From Burkholderiaceae bacterium (GTDB taxonomy: Bacteria; Pseudomonadota; Gammaproteobacteria; Burkholderiales; Burkholderiaceae_C): a stretch of 64,000 nucleotides of DNA. The notes below the pieces were generated by a model. The model was not told the DNA's origin. It searched no databases and saw only the letters and a program-made list of their open reading frames with translations. Location: the NCBI GenBank assembly GCA_014879655.1, contig JACSRS010000107.1, positions 1 through 64,000 of the forward strand, given 5' to 3'. Positions within the stretch are counted from its first letter, which is position 1, and the number at the start of each line of letters is the position of its first letter. A program made the translations under genes and the position numbers. This document shows positions 1-9,031 of the stretch, in pieces.

Positions 1-204
1 GTGGACATGATCAGCTGGGACGGCGCCGGTCAGATCACCCGCTTCAAGGTGATGGTGCGCCCGCTCAAAGCCGTCAACAAGCTGCACGAGTTGATGGCGC
101 GCAGCTGCAGGGCGCGCAGCAGCAACAAATCGACTATCCGTCCCCAAAGGCCGCGCGCCATTCCGTCGGGCTGCATCCGGCCCATCCGTGGAAGGCACGC
201 GTGA
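1..204 (+). CDS. SnoaL/NTF2-like protein, C-terminal part (5' end outside window)
   Basis: The first 35 or so codons read as the conserved tail of a SnoaL-like (nuclear transport factor 2 fold) protein: a D-M-I-x-x-D-G-x-G-x-I beta strand, then F-x-V-M-V-R-P-L-K-A and a closing helix with LHELM. Such proteins are small cone-shaped barrels, often of unknown substrate. The last 25 residues are Arg/Ser-rich and do not look like the family. Dropping two bases after the helix (near 99) would give a Gln-rich tail instead, so a late frameshift is possible. The annotated end overlaps the convergent regulator by 71 bases, which also hints that the true stop is earlier or shifted. Only the fold assignment is reasonably secure. 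Confidence 0.5.
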   Translation: MDMISWDGAGQITRFKVMVRPLKAVNKLHELMARSCRARSSNKSTIRPQRPRAIPSGCIRPIRGRHA

Positions 205-1228
205 AGGCATTGGCATCGGCGTATTGCAAGGTCGCTGCAATGTGCAACACCGGCAACCGGGTGTTGAACAACAGCTGGCAAGCCAGCTCGTACCGGGCTT
301 GGTTGATCATCGCCTGAAAACTCCTGCCTTCGGCCGCAAGGCGCCGCCGCAGGGTGCGCGGGCTGATGCAGAAGTGTTGCGCCACGGCCTCAGCCGTGCC
401 CTGGCCGCCCAGCAGCATCTGGTGCAGCGTCGTCTCGACCTTTTCGCCAAGGGTGATCGAGCTCCAGGCCAGTGCCTGCTGCATGACCTCTAGCAGCGCC
501 TCGTAGCTCACCGGATCGGCACCGGCGATCGGCCGGGCCAGCCAGGATGCGTCGAAAACCACACCGGCCACCTCGGCGTCAAAGTTCAAAGGCGCGCGAA
601 ACATCCGATGGTAGGCATCCACACTGACCGGACGACGCATGGGAAACTGCGCGCCAACCGGCACGAAGGCATCACCGCACAAGGCGAGCAGGATGCGATG
701 GGCGATGGCCACGACGGTGTCGTAGATGTATCGCGTGTGCGGCGTCGCATGGCTGTACAGGGAATAGCCCAGCACGGCCGTGCTGCCTTCCGGCGGCAGC
801 AACAGCAGCAACATCGGCGCGGCGCTGCGGTCAACCATCGGCAAATGCTGCAGCAAATGCCGCAGTGCGCTGCCAACGCTGGGCGAAGCACGCATCAATT
901 CGCCCAGCGGCCCCAGACTATCCAGTGAAAAGCGCTCGCCCACCAAAAGCCCGAAATGTGGGCAGTTTGAGAGACTTGCGCACTCGGCAAAGAGCCGACC
1001 GACCGATTCGATCGGCAGTCTCGCATCCGGGACACTGAACAAAGAAAGCGGCACGCCCGCTCGCGCAAACGCCGTCTGCGGGTTGAATCCGAGTTCCGTG
1101 AGGACCTTAGGGATGGCAAGGATCGGGCCGATGCGGACTTCACCCACGCCACTTTGCACGTAGGCGGGCAGGTCCGGCAGCGGAGATTGCGGGCCTGGCG
1201 GCCATCCCCTGATCTGATCAATTTTCAT
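134..1228 (-). CDS. AraC-family transcriptional regulator (arabinose-binding-like N domain)
   Basis: About 364 aa. The N-terminal two thirds resemble the Arabinose_bd (PF12625) effector domain of the OruR/ArgR-like AraC subgroup. The C-terminal ~100 residues form the double helix-turn-helix: a first HTH with SPRTLRRRLAAEG and a second around ATLQYADANAFTRAFHGW, followed by the family's S-P-x-x-W-R signature. ATG at 1228 is preferred over the upstream in-frame TTG at 1261; neither has a strong Shine-Dalgarno. It is transcribed divergently from the DUF1254/1214 gene with about 150 bp between starts, the usual layout for a local activator of that cluster. A second regulator of the same subgroup lies beside the other DUF1254 locus at 61-62 kb. 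The effector is unknown. Confidence 0.9.
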   Translation of the reverse strand: MKIDQIRGWPPGPQSPLPDLPAYVQSGVGEVRIGPILAIPKVLTELGFNPQTAFARAGVPLSLFSVPDARLPIESVGRLFAECASLSNCPHFGLLVGERFSLDSLGPLGELMRASPSVGSALRHLLQHLPMVDRSAAPMLLLLLPPEGSTAVLGYSLYSHATPHTRYIYDTVVAIAHRILLALCGDAFVPVGAQFPMRRPVSVDAYHRMFRAPLNFDAEVAGVVFDASWLARPIAGADPVSYEALLEVMQQALAWSSITLGEKVETTLHQMLLGGQGTAEAVAQHFCISPRTLRRRLAAEGRSFQAMINQARYELACQLLFNTRLPVLHIAATLQYADANAFTRAFHGWAGCSPTEWRAAFGDG

Positions 1229-1378
1229 GCCGAAATTTTGGCCGGAATTGCAAGGCGCCAATCCGCAGTGCGCTCTAACATCCGAGTGGAAACCCTTACG
1301 CAGAACGAAGAATATCGCGCCTTGTGCGGGATCGTCAGTTCGTTTTCTGCAAGAGATTCACTTCAACAAGGCAAGATC

Positions 1379-2917
1379 ATGAAACACTCCCGCACCCTCG
1401 CCCGCCATGCGACGCTGGCCGCTGTGCTCGCATTGGCCGCATTCGCCAGCCAGGCCCAGCCGCTTTCCGGCCCGCCGGCTGACCCGCAATACAAGTATTC
1501 GACGCCGATGCCGCCAGGCGTTGCCGTGCCAGACAAAGTGGATTCGCGCCTGGGCGCGCTGACCTTCTCGGGCGGTGTGCCGGATGTCGCAACAACGCAG
1601 AAACTCTACGACAACCTGGACTTCCAGCGTGCCGTTCAGGGCTACCTGCTGGGTCTGCCCCCGGTCAACCAGCTTGCCAACCGGCGCGCGATGCTCACCA
1701 TGGGGCCGGCCAACCTCACCGTGCCGATCTGGGAACAGAAGGTGGATTCGCGCACCGTCGAACTGACCGCCAACGACAACACACCCTACACCTGGTTCTG
1801 GCTCGACCTGAAAAACGGCCCGCTGGTGCTTGAAGTGCCCCCAAAAGTGCTGGGCCTGATTGACGACATGTGGTACCGCTGGGCAGGCGATGTGGGCATC
1901 ACCGGCCCCGATCGCGGGCGGGGGGGCAAGTATCTGCTGCTGCCGCCGGGATACAAGGGTGCAGTACCCAAGGGCTACCGTGTGGTGCGGCCCGCCACGT
2001 TCAGCGTGTGGATTCCCTGGCGCAGCTTCCTTGTCAACGGTGACCCCAAACCGGGCGTCGACGCGGTCAAGAAGTACACCAAAATCTATCCGCTGAGCCA
2101 GGCGGCCAACCCGCCCAAGCTCAATTTCGTCGACATGTCAGGCAAGCCGTTCAACATGGTCGGCCCGGCTGGCTTCGAATTCTGGGAAATGCTCAACCAG
2201 GTGGTGCAGGAAGAGCCCACCGACACCATCGACCCGACCACGCTGGGCATGTGGGCGTCGATCGGCATCCAGAAGGGCAAACCGTTCGCGCCAGATGAGC
2301 GCATGAAGAAGATTCTCACCGAAGCAGCCACCGTGGGCGATGCAACCGCACGCACCATTGCCTACCGGCTGAAAGACCGCGCGGGCTACTACTACGACAA
2401 CAGCAACTGGCGCCTGCCCTTCTTTGGCGGCTACAAGTTCGAGTCGCAGCCCGGCGTCGCCAATCTGGATGCCTCCGCGTTCTTCTTCTTCCTGGCCACT
2501 GGCGTCACGCCGGCGATGGACACTAAGATCGTCGGCGAAGGCTCAATCTATCCGTGGTCCGCGCTGGACGCCAACAACAACCCGCTGGACGGCGGCAAGA
2601 ACTACCGGTTGCGCCTGCCGCCGAACGTGCCGGCCAAGGCTTTCTGGTCCGTTATCGTCTACAGCGCCCAGACCCGCTCGATGATCCAGACCAACGAGCA
2701 GTTCCCCAGCGTGAGCAGCCAGAACAGGGGTGTGCAGAAAAACGCCGACGGCTCCATCGACGTGTACTTCGGCCCGAAGGCACCTGCCGGCAAGGAGTCC
2801 AACTGGGTGCAGACGATCCCGGGTCAGACCTGGTTCACCATCCTGCGCCTGTACGGTCCGCTGGAGCCCTGGTTCAACAAGAGCTGGCGGCCGGGCGAGA
2901 TCGAGTTGCTGCGATGA
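1379..2917 (+). CDS. Secreted DUF1254/DUF1214 domain protein
   Basis: 512 aa. A Sec signal peptide (Arg/His start, Ala/Leu core, cut near residue 26 after an A-S-Q-A motif) precedes a DUF1254 region (about 60-200) and a C-terminal DUF1214 domain (about 390-510) with the family's FWS-x-x-x-Y and FGPKAP...NW-x-QT...R-x-YGPL-x-PW signatures. DUF1254/1214 proteins are periplasmic or envelope proteins of unknown biochemical role. ATG at 1379 is chosen because it gives the signal peptide and has a purine-rich AACAAGGCAAG upstream; the open frame continues back to 1154 without such features. It heads a same-strand run with an outer-membrane protein, an H1-like protein and an arylsulfatase, and faces an AraC regulator. 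Three relatives lie elsewhere in this window. Confidence 0.9.
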   Translation: MKHSRTLARHATLAAVLALAAFASQAQPLSGPPADPQYKYSTPMPPGVAVPDKVDSRLGALTFSGGVPDVATTQKLYDNLDFQRAVQGYLLGLPPVNQLANRRAMLTMGPANLTVPIWEQKVDSRTVELTANDNTPYTWFWLDLKNGPLVLEVPPKVLGLIDDMWYRWAGDVGITGPDRGRGGKYLLLPPGYKGAVPKGYRVVRPATFSVWIPWRSFLVNGDPKPGVDAVKKYTKIYPLSQAANPPKLNFVDMSGKPFNMVGPAGFEFWEMLNQVVQEEPTDTIDPTTLGMWASIGIQKGKPFAPDERMKKILTEAATVGDATARTIAYRLKDRAGYYYDNSNWRLPFFGGYKFESQPGVANLDASAFFFFLATGVTPAMDTKIVGEGSIYPWSALDANNNPLDGGKNYRLRLPPNVPAKAFWSVIVYSAQTRSMIQTNEQFPSVSSQNRGVQKNADGSIDVYFGPKAPAGKESNWVQTIPGQTWFTILRLYGPLEPWFNKSWRPGEIELLR

Positions 2918-3080
2918 CCTGAATATGGCAGATGACTTTGCGGCTACCGCCGCCCACTCTTGGGGAAGAATCGATTGCTTTTTTTCTGTTCCATCGCGAA
3001 ATCACACGATCTGGCTATGAAAATAGGCAGGTGCTTCAAGGCCAGTTAAAGTGTTTCTCCATCAATCAAGGAGTTTTCCC

Positions 3081-3887
3081 ATGAGTAAAGTCAAACGGAA
3101 CGGGTGGATGCTGGCGATGGCAGCAGCCGCACTCGCCAGCCCGGTGAGGGCCGAAATGAGCGCAGAGGAACTGGCCAAGCTGGCGCAGAACCCGGTCGGC
3201 AACCTGATCAGTGTGCCTTTCCAGAACAACACCAACCTCAACACCGGCCCGCTCAAGGGCAACCAGAACATTCTCAACATCCAGCCGGTGATTCCGGTGG
3301 AAGTGAATGCCGAATGGAACGTGATCACCCGCACGATCCTGCCGGTGGTTTCGCAGCCGGCCATGGTCCCGGGCGGTGACCGCACCAACGGCATTGGCGA
3401 CACGATCTTCACCGCCTTCCTGTCTCCGGCGGTGCCAAAAGGCGTGATCTGGGGCGTCGGGCCCGTGCTGCAGCTGCCCACGGACACCAACGGTCTGGGC
3501 AACAAGAATTGGGGGATGGGTGTGTCTGCGGTCATGCTGAAGATCGAAAAAGGCAATCCCTGGGTTTATGGTGCGCTGGTCAACAACATCTGGTCGCTCT
3601 CCAGCGACGGCACCGGCGGCAGCTACAACAACGGCCTGCTTCAGCCCTTCCTCAACTACAACTTCCCTGATTACTACCTGACCAGCGCACCGGTGATCAC
3701 CGTGAACTGGAAGGCTGCCAACAGCCAGGCGTGGACGGTTCCTCTGGGCGGCGGCATCGGCAAGATCTTCCATCTCGGCAAGTTGCCGGTGAACGCCCAG
3801 ATCGGCGCGTACTACAACGTCGTCAAACCCGACGATGGCCCGAACTGGCAGGTGCGCGCGCAGGTGCAGCTGATGTTCCCGAAGTGA
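3081..3887 (+). CDS. Outer-membrane channel-like protein (neuromedin U-type transporter family)
   Basis: 268 aa, with a good AAGGAG ribosome site 7 bases before the ATG and a cleavable signal peptide ending near V-R-A-E. The mature protein alternates short hydrophobic strands and Gly/Asn turns and ends in a terminal F-P-K strand, consistent with a beta-barrel. The early LAKLAQNPVGNLISVPFQNN segment is typical of proteins annotated as neuromedin U or generic transporter in proteobacteria; these names carry no proven function. It lies 163 bp after the DUF1254/1214 gene, so it may share its promoter or have its own in that gap. Inferred role: a porin-like channel for the substrate handled by the cluster. 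Confidence 0.8.
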   Translation: MSKVKRNGWMLAMAAAALASPVRAEMSAEELAKLAQNPVGNLISVPFQNNTNLNTGPLKGNQNILNIQPVIPVEVNAEWNVITRTILPVVSQPAMVPGGDRTNGIGDTIFTAFLSPAVPKGVIWGVGPVLQLPTDTNGLGNKNWGMGVSAVMLKIEKGNPWVYGALVNNIWSLSSDGTGGSYNNGLLQPFLNYNFPDYYLTSAPVITVNWKAANSQAWTVPLGGGIGKIFHLGKLPVNAQIGAYYNVVKPDDGPNWQVRAQVQLMFPK

Positions 3888-3985
3888 CCTGCGGCAAAGA
3901 TTCGCTTGAACTTTGATCAACCATCGGAGTCCACGGGGTTGAAACTGGCACAGGCCCCGCCCTCACAACCAGTCTGGAAGCAGAC

Positions 3986-4483
3986 ATGACCCGTCGCAAA
4001 TCGAAGAACCCGAACTTGAAACTGGCAACCCGAGAGCTTGGCGACGCTACTGAACATATCCGTCTGGCGGTTGGCCAGAAGGTTGACGAGATCGGCGCGC
4101 TCGTCACCGCCGAGCTCGACAAGGCGCGCCAGGCGGTTTCGACAAAGCAGGGCAAGGCCCGCCGCAAAGTCGACGCCATGCTGAAAAAGGCTGAGAAGCG
4201 GCTGGCAAAGGCTGGCAACAAGGCCAGCCAGGCCCTGCACAAGGCCGTGCGAAAAGCGCAGAACACGCTGGATACGGCCAAAAAAGCCGCGCAGGCTCCG
4301 GTTGCCAAGCGGCCGGGAACGGGCAAGGACGCGAAGGACAGCGCGGTCGCGAAAAAGGCACCTGCACGTAAAATCGCTGCGAAGACGGCATCCGTGAGGC
4401 GGACACCAGCAAAGAGCGCTCCTGTGAAGACGGCGGCCAAGACGGCCGCGCCGGCAGGGGTGAACAGCGTTTCCGGTTCCTGA
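3986..4483 (+). CDS. Lys/Ala-rich histone H1-like protein
   Basis: 165 aa. Residues 1-95 are predicted helical and charged, resembling a phasin-like or coiled-coil segment with regularly spaced Lys and Ala. Residues about 95-158 are a low-complexity Ala/Lys/Pro tail with repeated A-x-K-x-A-P and AAKTA units, like histone H1-like tails of beta-proteobacteria and AlgP. Such tails bind nucleic acid or polyanions. There is no signal peptide, so it should be cytoplasmic, unlike its secreted neighbours. It lies between the outer-membrane protein and the arylsulfatase on the same strand, and its tie to that cluster is unclear. A phasin role (granule coating) is the main alternative, suggested by the N-terminal half. 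Confidence 0.75.
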   Translation: MTRRKSKNPNLKLATRELGDATEHIRLAVGQKVDEIGALVTAELDKARQAVSTKQGKARRKVDAMLKKAEKRLAKAGNKASQALHKAVRKAQNTLDTAKKAAQAPVAKRPGTGKDAKDSAVAKKAPARKIAAKTASVRRTPAKSAPVKTAAKTAAPAGVNSVSGS

Positions 4484-4626
4484 AAGCAGCTTTTGCCGAT
4501 GAAACAGACCCACATCCACCCTGCTGCAAGGCCATAATGCAAACGAGTCCTGCAGCCGGCCGTTGCGCTTTGCCGCTGTCCCGCTTTTCAACCACTCATC
4601 GTTTTTTTCATCCCAAGGAGGTATCC

Positions 4627-7170
4627 ATGCGCAAGATCCAGAGTCTGGCCAGCGCGGCGGTGCTGCTATTTGCCACCCTGTCGATTCCCGGCACGGTCAC
4701 GGCGCAGCAGGTCACCGGCAAGCTGGGTTCGCCCGACGCGACAACCACAGTCAGCAACAAGCAGTTGCCGGCGCCCGACCCCAAATTTGGCGGCATCATC
4801 AAGAATGACGCACTGCAGTCCAAGGCTTGGTGGGCGCCGCGCGTGGTGCCACCCAAGGGTGCGCCCAACGTGCTGCTGATCATCACCGACGACTCCGGCT
4901 TCGGCGTGCCCAGCACCTTTGGCGGTGTGATTCCCACGCCGACGATGGATCGCATCGCCCAGAACGGCCTGCGTTACAACCGCATCTTCTCCACCGCGCT
5001 GTGCTCACCCACCCGCGCTGCACTGATCACCGGCCGCAACCATCACTCGGCCGGTTTTGGCGTGATTTCCGAGCAGTCCACCGGTTTCCCCGGCTACAAC
5101 AGCATCATCAACAGGGACAAGGCCACCATCGGCCGCATGCTGGTGGACAACGGCTACGCCACCGCCTGGTTCGGCAAGGACCACAACGTGCCGGCCTTCG
5201 CGGCCAGCCAGGTCGGGCCGTTTGACCAATGGCCGACCGGCATGGGCTTCGAGTACTTCTACGGATTCATCGGTGGCGATTCCAACCAGTGGCAGCCCAA
5301 CCTGTTCCGCAACACCACACAGATCTATCCTTTCGACGGCAAGCCCGGCTGGAACCTGGTCACCGGGATGGCGGACGACGCTCTCGAATACATGAACCGG
5401 ATTCACCAGATCCAGCCGGACAAGCCGATCTTCATCAAGTACGCGCCTGGCGCCACGCACGCGCCGCATCACCCCACCAAGGAGTGGGTGGACAAGATCA
5501 GCGCGATGCACCTGTTTGACGGCGGCTACGAGAAATTGCGCGAGACCATCTTCGAGAATCAGAAGAAGCTGGGCGTGATTCCCAAAGACCTCCAGCTGAC
5601 GCCGTGGCCCAAGGAAATTCTCAAGCCCTGGGACCAGCTTGATGCGCAGACCAAGAAGCTCTTCATCAAGCAGGTGGAGGTTTTCGCAGCCTACGCGGCC
5701 TACAGCGACCATGAGATTGGCCGGGTGATCGATGGCTTCGAGAAGCTGGGCAAGCTGGACAACACGCTGATCATCTACATCAATGGCGACAACGGCACCA
5801 GTGCCGAAGGCGGTCCGCTGGGCACGCCCAACGAAGTGGCCTTCTTCAACGGCGTGAACGAGATTCCGGTCGACGTGCAGATGAAGTGGTACGACGTCTG
5901 GGGCACCGAACAGACCTACAACCACATGTCGGCCGGCTGGTCTTGGGCGTTTGACACGCCTTTCGACTGGTTCAAGCAGAACGCCTCGCGTCTGGGCGGC
6001 ATCAACCAGAACATGGTCGTGATGTGGCCCGACCGCATCAAGGACAAGGGAGCGCTGCGCGAACAGTTCATGCACGTCATCGACGTGGTGCCGACCATTC
6101 TGGAAGCGGCCGGCATCAAGGCCCCGCAGATGGTGGACGGCATCAAGCAGGCGCCGATCGAAGGCACCAGCTTCCTCTACACCTTCGACGCCAAAAACGC
6201 CAAGGCGGCGACGCGCCACAAGACGCAGTACTTCGAGATGATGGGCCAGTGGGCGCTGTACGACGACGGCTGGCTGCTCAGCACCAAGGTCAACCGTGCG
6301 CCCTGGGAAGCCTTTGGCCCCGCCAACCCGGACCCGCTGAACAACCAGATCTTCCAGCTCTACGACCTGAGCAAGAGCTGGAACCAGTCTGAGGACATTG
6401 CCGCGCAGAACCCGAAAAAGGTCAAGGAGATGCGCGCCAAGTTCCTGGCCGAGGCGAAGAAGTACCAGGTTTTGCCGTTTGATGCTTCAGTGGCCGGCCG
6501 CATCGTTGCGCCCAGGCCCAACATCACCGCCGGGCGCAACGAGTTCGTCTATACCACGCCGATGGTCGGTCTGCCGCAGGGTGATTCGCCGTTCCTGCTG
6601 AATGCGTCCTACACCATCTCGGCTGACATCGAAGTGCCGCAAGGTGGCGCCGAAGGCATGATCCTGACCTCGGGCGGGCGCTTTGGCGGCTACGGCTTCT
6701 ACCTGCTCAAGGGCAAGCCGGTGTTCCTGTGGAACCTGGTCGACCTCAAGCGCATCAAGTGGGAAGGTCCCGAGGCGCTGTCACCCGGCAAGCACACGGT
6801 GGAGTTCGACTTCAAGTACGAAGGTCTGGGCGCCGGTACGCTGGCATTCAACAACATGAGCGGCCTGGGGCGCCCCGGCACCGGCACGCTGAAGGTGGAC
6901 GGCAAGGAAGTGCAGACCATCCGCATGGAACGCACCATGCCCATGATCCTGCAGTGGGACGAGAGCTTCGACATCGGCTCCGACACGCTGACTGGCGTGA
7001 ACGACGCCGACTACAAGCCGCCCTTCAAGTTGACCGCCCAGCTCAACAAGCTGACGATCAAGGTCGATCGGCCGAAGCTGTCGGAAGCGGACATCAAGAA
7101 GCTCGAAGGCGCACAGGCTGAAGCGCTGGACGGCAAGCCGCTGACCCGCGTGCAGGCGGGCCCGCAGTAA
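4627..7170 (+). CDS. Arylsulfatase, large form with C-terminal extension, secreted
   Basis: 847 aa with a strong AAGGAGG site and a Sec signal peptide cut near T-A-Q-Q. The sulfatase domain begins at about residue 75 with N-V-L-L-I-I-T-D-D (metal-binding Asp pair). The CSPTR signature has the nucleophile Cys at 126, which must be oxidised to formylglycine by a maturase not present in this window. A G-K-D-H motif near 180 and N-G-D-N-G-T near 405 supply further metal and active-site residues. Beyond about residue 620 a roughly 200-residue beta-rich domain follows, as in the long bacterial arylsulfatases. Predicted activity: hydrolysis of sulfate esters in the periplasm. A rho-independent terminator follows, so it probably ends the operon begun by the DUF1254 gene. 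Confidence 0.92.
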   Translation: MRKIQSLASAAVLLFATLSIPGTVTAQQVTGKLGSPDATTTVSNKQLPAPDPKFGGIIKNDALQSKAWWAPRVVPPKGAPNVLLIITDDSGFGVPSTFGGVIPTPTMDRIAQNGLRYNRIFSTALCSPTRAALITGRNHHSAGFGVISEQSTGFPGYNSIINRDKATIGRMLVDNGYATAWFGKDHNVPAFAASQVGPFDQWPTGMGFEYFYGFIGGDSNQWQPNLFRNTTQIYPFDGKPGWNLVTGMADDALEYMNRIHQIQPDKPIFIKYAPGATHAPHHPTKEWVDKISAMHLFDGGYEKLRETIFENQKKLGVIPKDLQLTPWPKEILKPWDQLDAQTKKLFIKQVEVFAAYAAYSDHEIGRVIDGFEKLGKLDNTLIIYINGDNGTSAEGGPLGTPNEVAFFNGVNEIPVDVQMKWYDVWGTEQTYNHMSAGWSWAFDTPFDWFKQNASRLGGINQNMVVMWPDRIKDKGALREQFMHVIDVVPTILEAAGIKAPQMVDGIKQAPIEGTSFLYTFDAKNAKAATRHKTQYFEMMGQWALYDDGWLLSTKVNRAPWEAFGPANPDPLNNQIFQLYDLSKSWNQSEDIAAQNPKKVKEMRAKFLAEAKKYQVLPFDASVAGRIVAPRPNITAGRNEFVYTTPMVGLPQGDSPFLLNASYTISADIEVPQGGAEGMILTSGGRFGGYGFYLLKGKPVFLWNLVDLKRIKWEGPEALSPGKHTVEFDFKYEGLGAGTLAFNNMSGLGRPGTGTLKVDGKEVQTIRMERTMPMILQWDESFDIGSDTLTGVNDADYKPPFKLTAQLNKLTIKVDRPKLSEADIKKLEGAQAEALDGKPLTRVQAGPQ

Positions 7171-7226
7171 GGTCGTGCGGACAAAGGTTTCCGGGCGCTG
7201 ATGTGCCCGGCACAACCACCCAGAAG

Positions 7227-7254
7227 GCGCCCCGAAACCGGGGCGCTTTTTTTT
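7227..7254 (+). terminator. Rho-independent terminator after the large arylsulfatase
   Basis: A perfect 8-bp stem, GCGCCCCG with CGGGGCGC around an AAAC loop, is followed directly by eight T residues. It lies 57 bases after the arylsulfatase stop and separates it from the next beta-barrel gene. Confidence 0.95.
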
Positions 7255-7354
7255 GGTCGGCGTGATGATGCAATACATTGGTGATCGGCCAGAGCAAGCC
7301 ACCCTCGGCGAAAGTGACCGCGTGCCGTCAATGGAAAATGTCCCTGCCCTACCC

Positions 7355-8362
7355 ATGCACAAGATGACCGAACCCTTCACCCTGCAGCTGCGACCATCCA
7401 CGAAAACCGGGCGGCGGGCACGCGCAGGCGCGTGCCTCGCGCTTGCCGCCGTGCTGGGCTCAACCGGGGCGGCTGCCGACGAAGGCGGCGTGCCTTTCTG
7501 GACCTCGGGGCAGTTTGCCAGCATGGCCGCCGTGCCCCCGGCGCCGGGCTGGTCAATGACGACGATGTTTTACGGCTACAGCGGCAAGGTTGAAAAGTCC
7601 AAAGCCCTGCAGAGGGGCGAAACGGTTGCGGCAGGTTTGAAATCGAGCTCGCTGCTGATGCTGCTGCAGCCGGGTTATGCCTTTGAGGAAAAGTTCCTTG
7701 GCGGCCGGCCCTACCTGGGTGTCGCTTGGGGGCCGGGCACCAACAGCACCTCGGTGGACCTCACGCTGTCACCGCCGGGTATCGGCGGCGCGCGCAGCGA
7801 TGCCATCACCGGCGGCAGCGACATCTATCCGTTCGCCAGCCTGTCGTGGAACCGGGACAACAACAACTGGATGGCCTACCTCACCGGCGACATACCGGTG
7901 GGCGCCTACAACGCACAGCGACTGGCCAATCTGGGCATCGGCCACGCCGCCATCGATGCGGGCGGCGGCTACACCTACCTGAACACCTCCACCGGGCGCA
8001 CCTGGTCTGCGGTGGCGGGCTTGACCTACAACTGGGAAAACCCGCACACCAGTTATCAAAACGGCATCGATTCGCACCTGGACTGGTCTGCCTCGCAGTT
8101 TCTGTCGGCCAACTGGCAGGTGGGCATCGTCGGCTATGTCTACCAGCAGTTGACGGGCGACAGCGGCAGTGGCGACAAGGTTGGCGCGTTCAAGTCGCGC
8201 GTGGCGTCGGTCGGACCCCAACTGGGTTATGTGTTCCAGTTCAACGGCCAGCCTGCCTATGCGAATCTGCGCGGCTACTACGAATTCGGCGCGCAAAACC
8301 GCCCGGAGGGCTACGCGGTCTTCGCAACGGTCAGCATTCCACTGGGCAGCGCCCGCAAGTGA
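7355..8362 (+). CDS. Outer-membrane beta-barrel, phenol-degradation MetA-like family
   Basis: About 335 aa. After an Arg-rich start and a hydrophobic segment (about residues 22-40, probable signal peptide ending AAADE) the protein consists of alternating amphipathic strands, with the typical second half of the Phenol_MetA_deg family (PF13557): YTYLNTSTG, then AGLTYNWENPHTSYQNG, SHLDWSASQFLS and VGYVYQQLTGDSG. Members are outer-membrane proteins found beside catabolic genes and thought to admit hydrophobic substrates; direct evidence is thin. Starts at 7331, 7355 and 7364 are all possible. It sits downstream of the arylsulfatase terminator, so it has its own promoter, but it fits the same envelope cluster. 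Confidence 0.82.
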   Translation: MHKMTEPFTLQLRPSTKTGRRARAGACLALAAVLGSTGAAADEGGVPFWTSGQFASMAAVPPAPGWSMTTMFYGYSGKVEKSKALQRGETVAAGLKSSSLLMLLQPGYAFEEKFLGGRPYLGVAWGPGTNSTSVDLTLSPPGIGGARSDAITGGSDIYPFASLSWNRDNNNWMAYLTGDIPVGAYNAQRLANLGIGHAAIDAGGGYTYLNTSTGRTWSAVAGLTYNWENPHTSYQNGIDSHLDWSASQFLSANWQVGIVGYVYQQLTGDSGSGDKVGAFKSRVASVGPQLGYVFQFNGQPAYANLRGYYEFGAQNRPEGYAVFATVSIPLGSARK

Positions 8363-8398
8363 CGTTGGCGTGATTTCCCCTTCCGCATTGGAACGCAC

Positions 8399-8830
8399 AT
8401 GACCTGGGACCTCCCCGACCCGTTTACGCTGCCCGTCTCGCCGCAAGCCGGCGACATCGACGGGCTGAACCACACCAACAACGCGGTCTACGTCCAGTGG
8501 TGCGAAAAGATCGGCTGGGCGCACTCCGACGCGCTGGGCCTGAGCCTGGCCGACTACCAGCGCCTGGACCGTGCCATGGCGATCCGCCGCGGCGAATACG
8601 ACTACCTGCTGCCCACCGCCTGCGGCGAGGAGCTGACGCTGGGCACCTGGATCACCGCCAGCGACGGCAAACTGACGATGGAGCGGCGCTTCCAGCTGCT
8701 GCGCGACAGCGACCAGGCCACCATCCTGCGCGGCCGATGGGAACTGGTCTGCATCGAAGTCAGCACCGGCCGCCCGCGCCGCATGCCGCCGGCGTTCTGC
8801 GAGATCTACCTGCCGGTTCTCAGAAGCTGA
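8399..8830 (+). CDS. Acyl-CoA thioesterase, hot-dog fold (4HBT/YbgC type)
   Basis: 143 aa, the normal size for a single hot-dog domain. The diagnostic segment is G-D-I-D-G-L-N-H-T-N-N-A-V-Y near residues 20-33, where the Asp and the following N-H-x-x-N-x-x-Y form the 4HBT active-site helix. A later R-R-G-E-Y-D-Y-x-x-P stretch forms the central strands. Such enzymes hydrolyse short- to medium-chain or aromatic acyl-CoA thioesters in the cytoplasm. It starts 36 bases after the beta-barrel gene and may be co-transcribed with it. The exact acyl substrate cannot be read from sequence. Confidence 0.88.
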   Translation: MTWDLPDPFTLPVSPQAGDIDGLNHTNNAVYVQWCEKIGWAHSDALGLSLADYQRLDRAMAIRRGEYDYLLPTACGEELTLGTWITASDGKLTMERRFQLLRDSDQATILRGRWELVCIEVSTGRPRRMPPAFCEIYLPVLRS

Positions 8831-8840
8831 ATCGCTTCCT

Positions 8841-8891
8841 TATCAGTAGCGATAGAACACCATTTGACGCTGGATACGCCCTGAAATGACC
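8841..8891 (+). repeat. Dispersed repeat, copy A
   Basis: Core TAGC, 13 bases, TTGACGCTGG, then ATAC and a weak inverted partner (CTGAAAT) to the upstream ATTTGAC. It starts 10 bases after the thioesterase stop. One of six same-orientation copies in the window. Confidence 0.8.
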
Positions 8892-9031
8892 ACATTTTCC
8901 GGCTGAAACGGCCTCACCCCCCCTCATCCTGCGGCGCTCATCGGACTGGCTGGGGCGACCGTACAATTTCCCACAAATCGAAGTCAGCTGCGGCAACGGT
9001 GCTGACCAACAAAAGACAAGGAAAATCAGGG

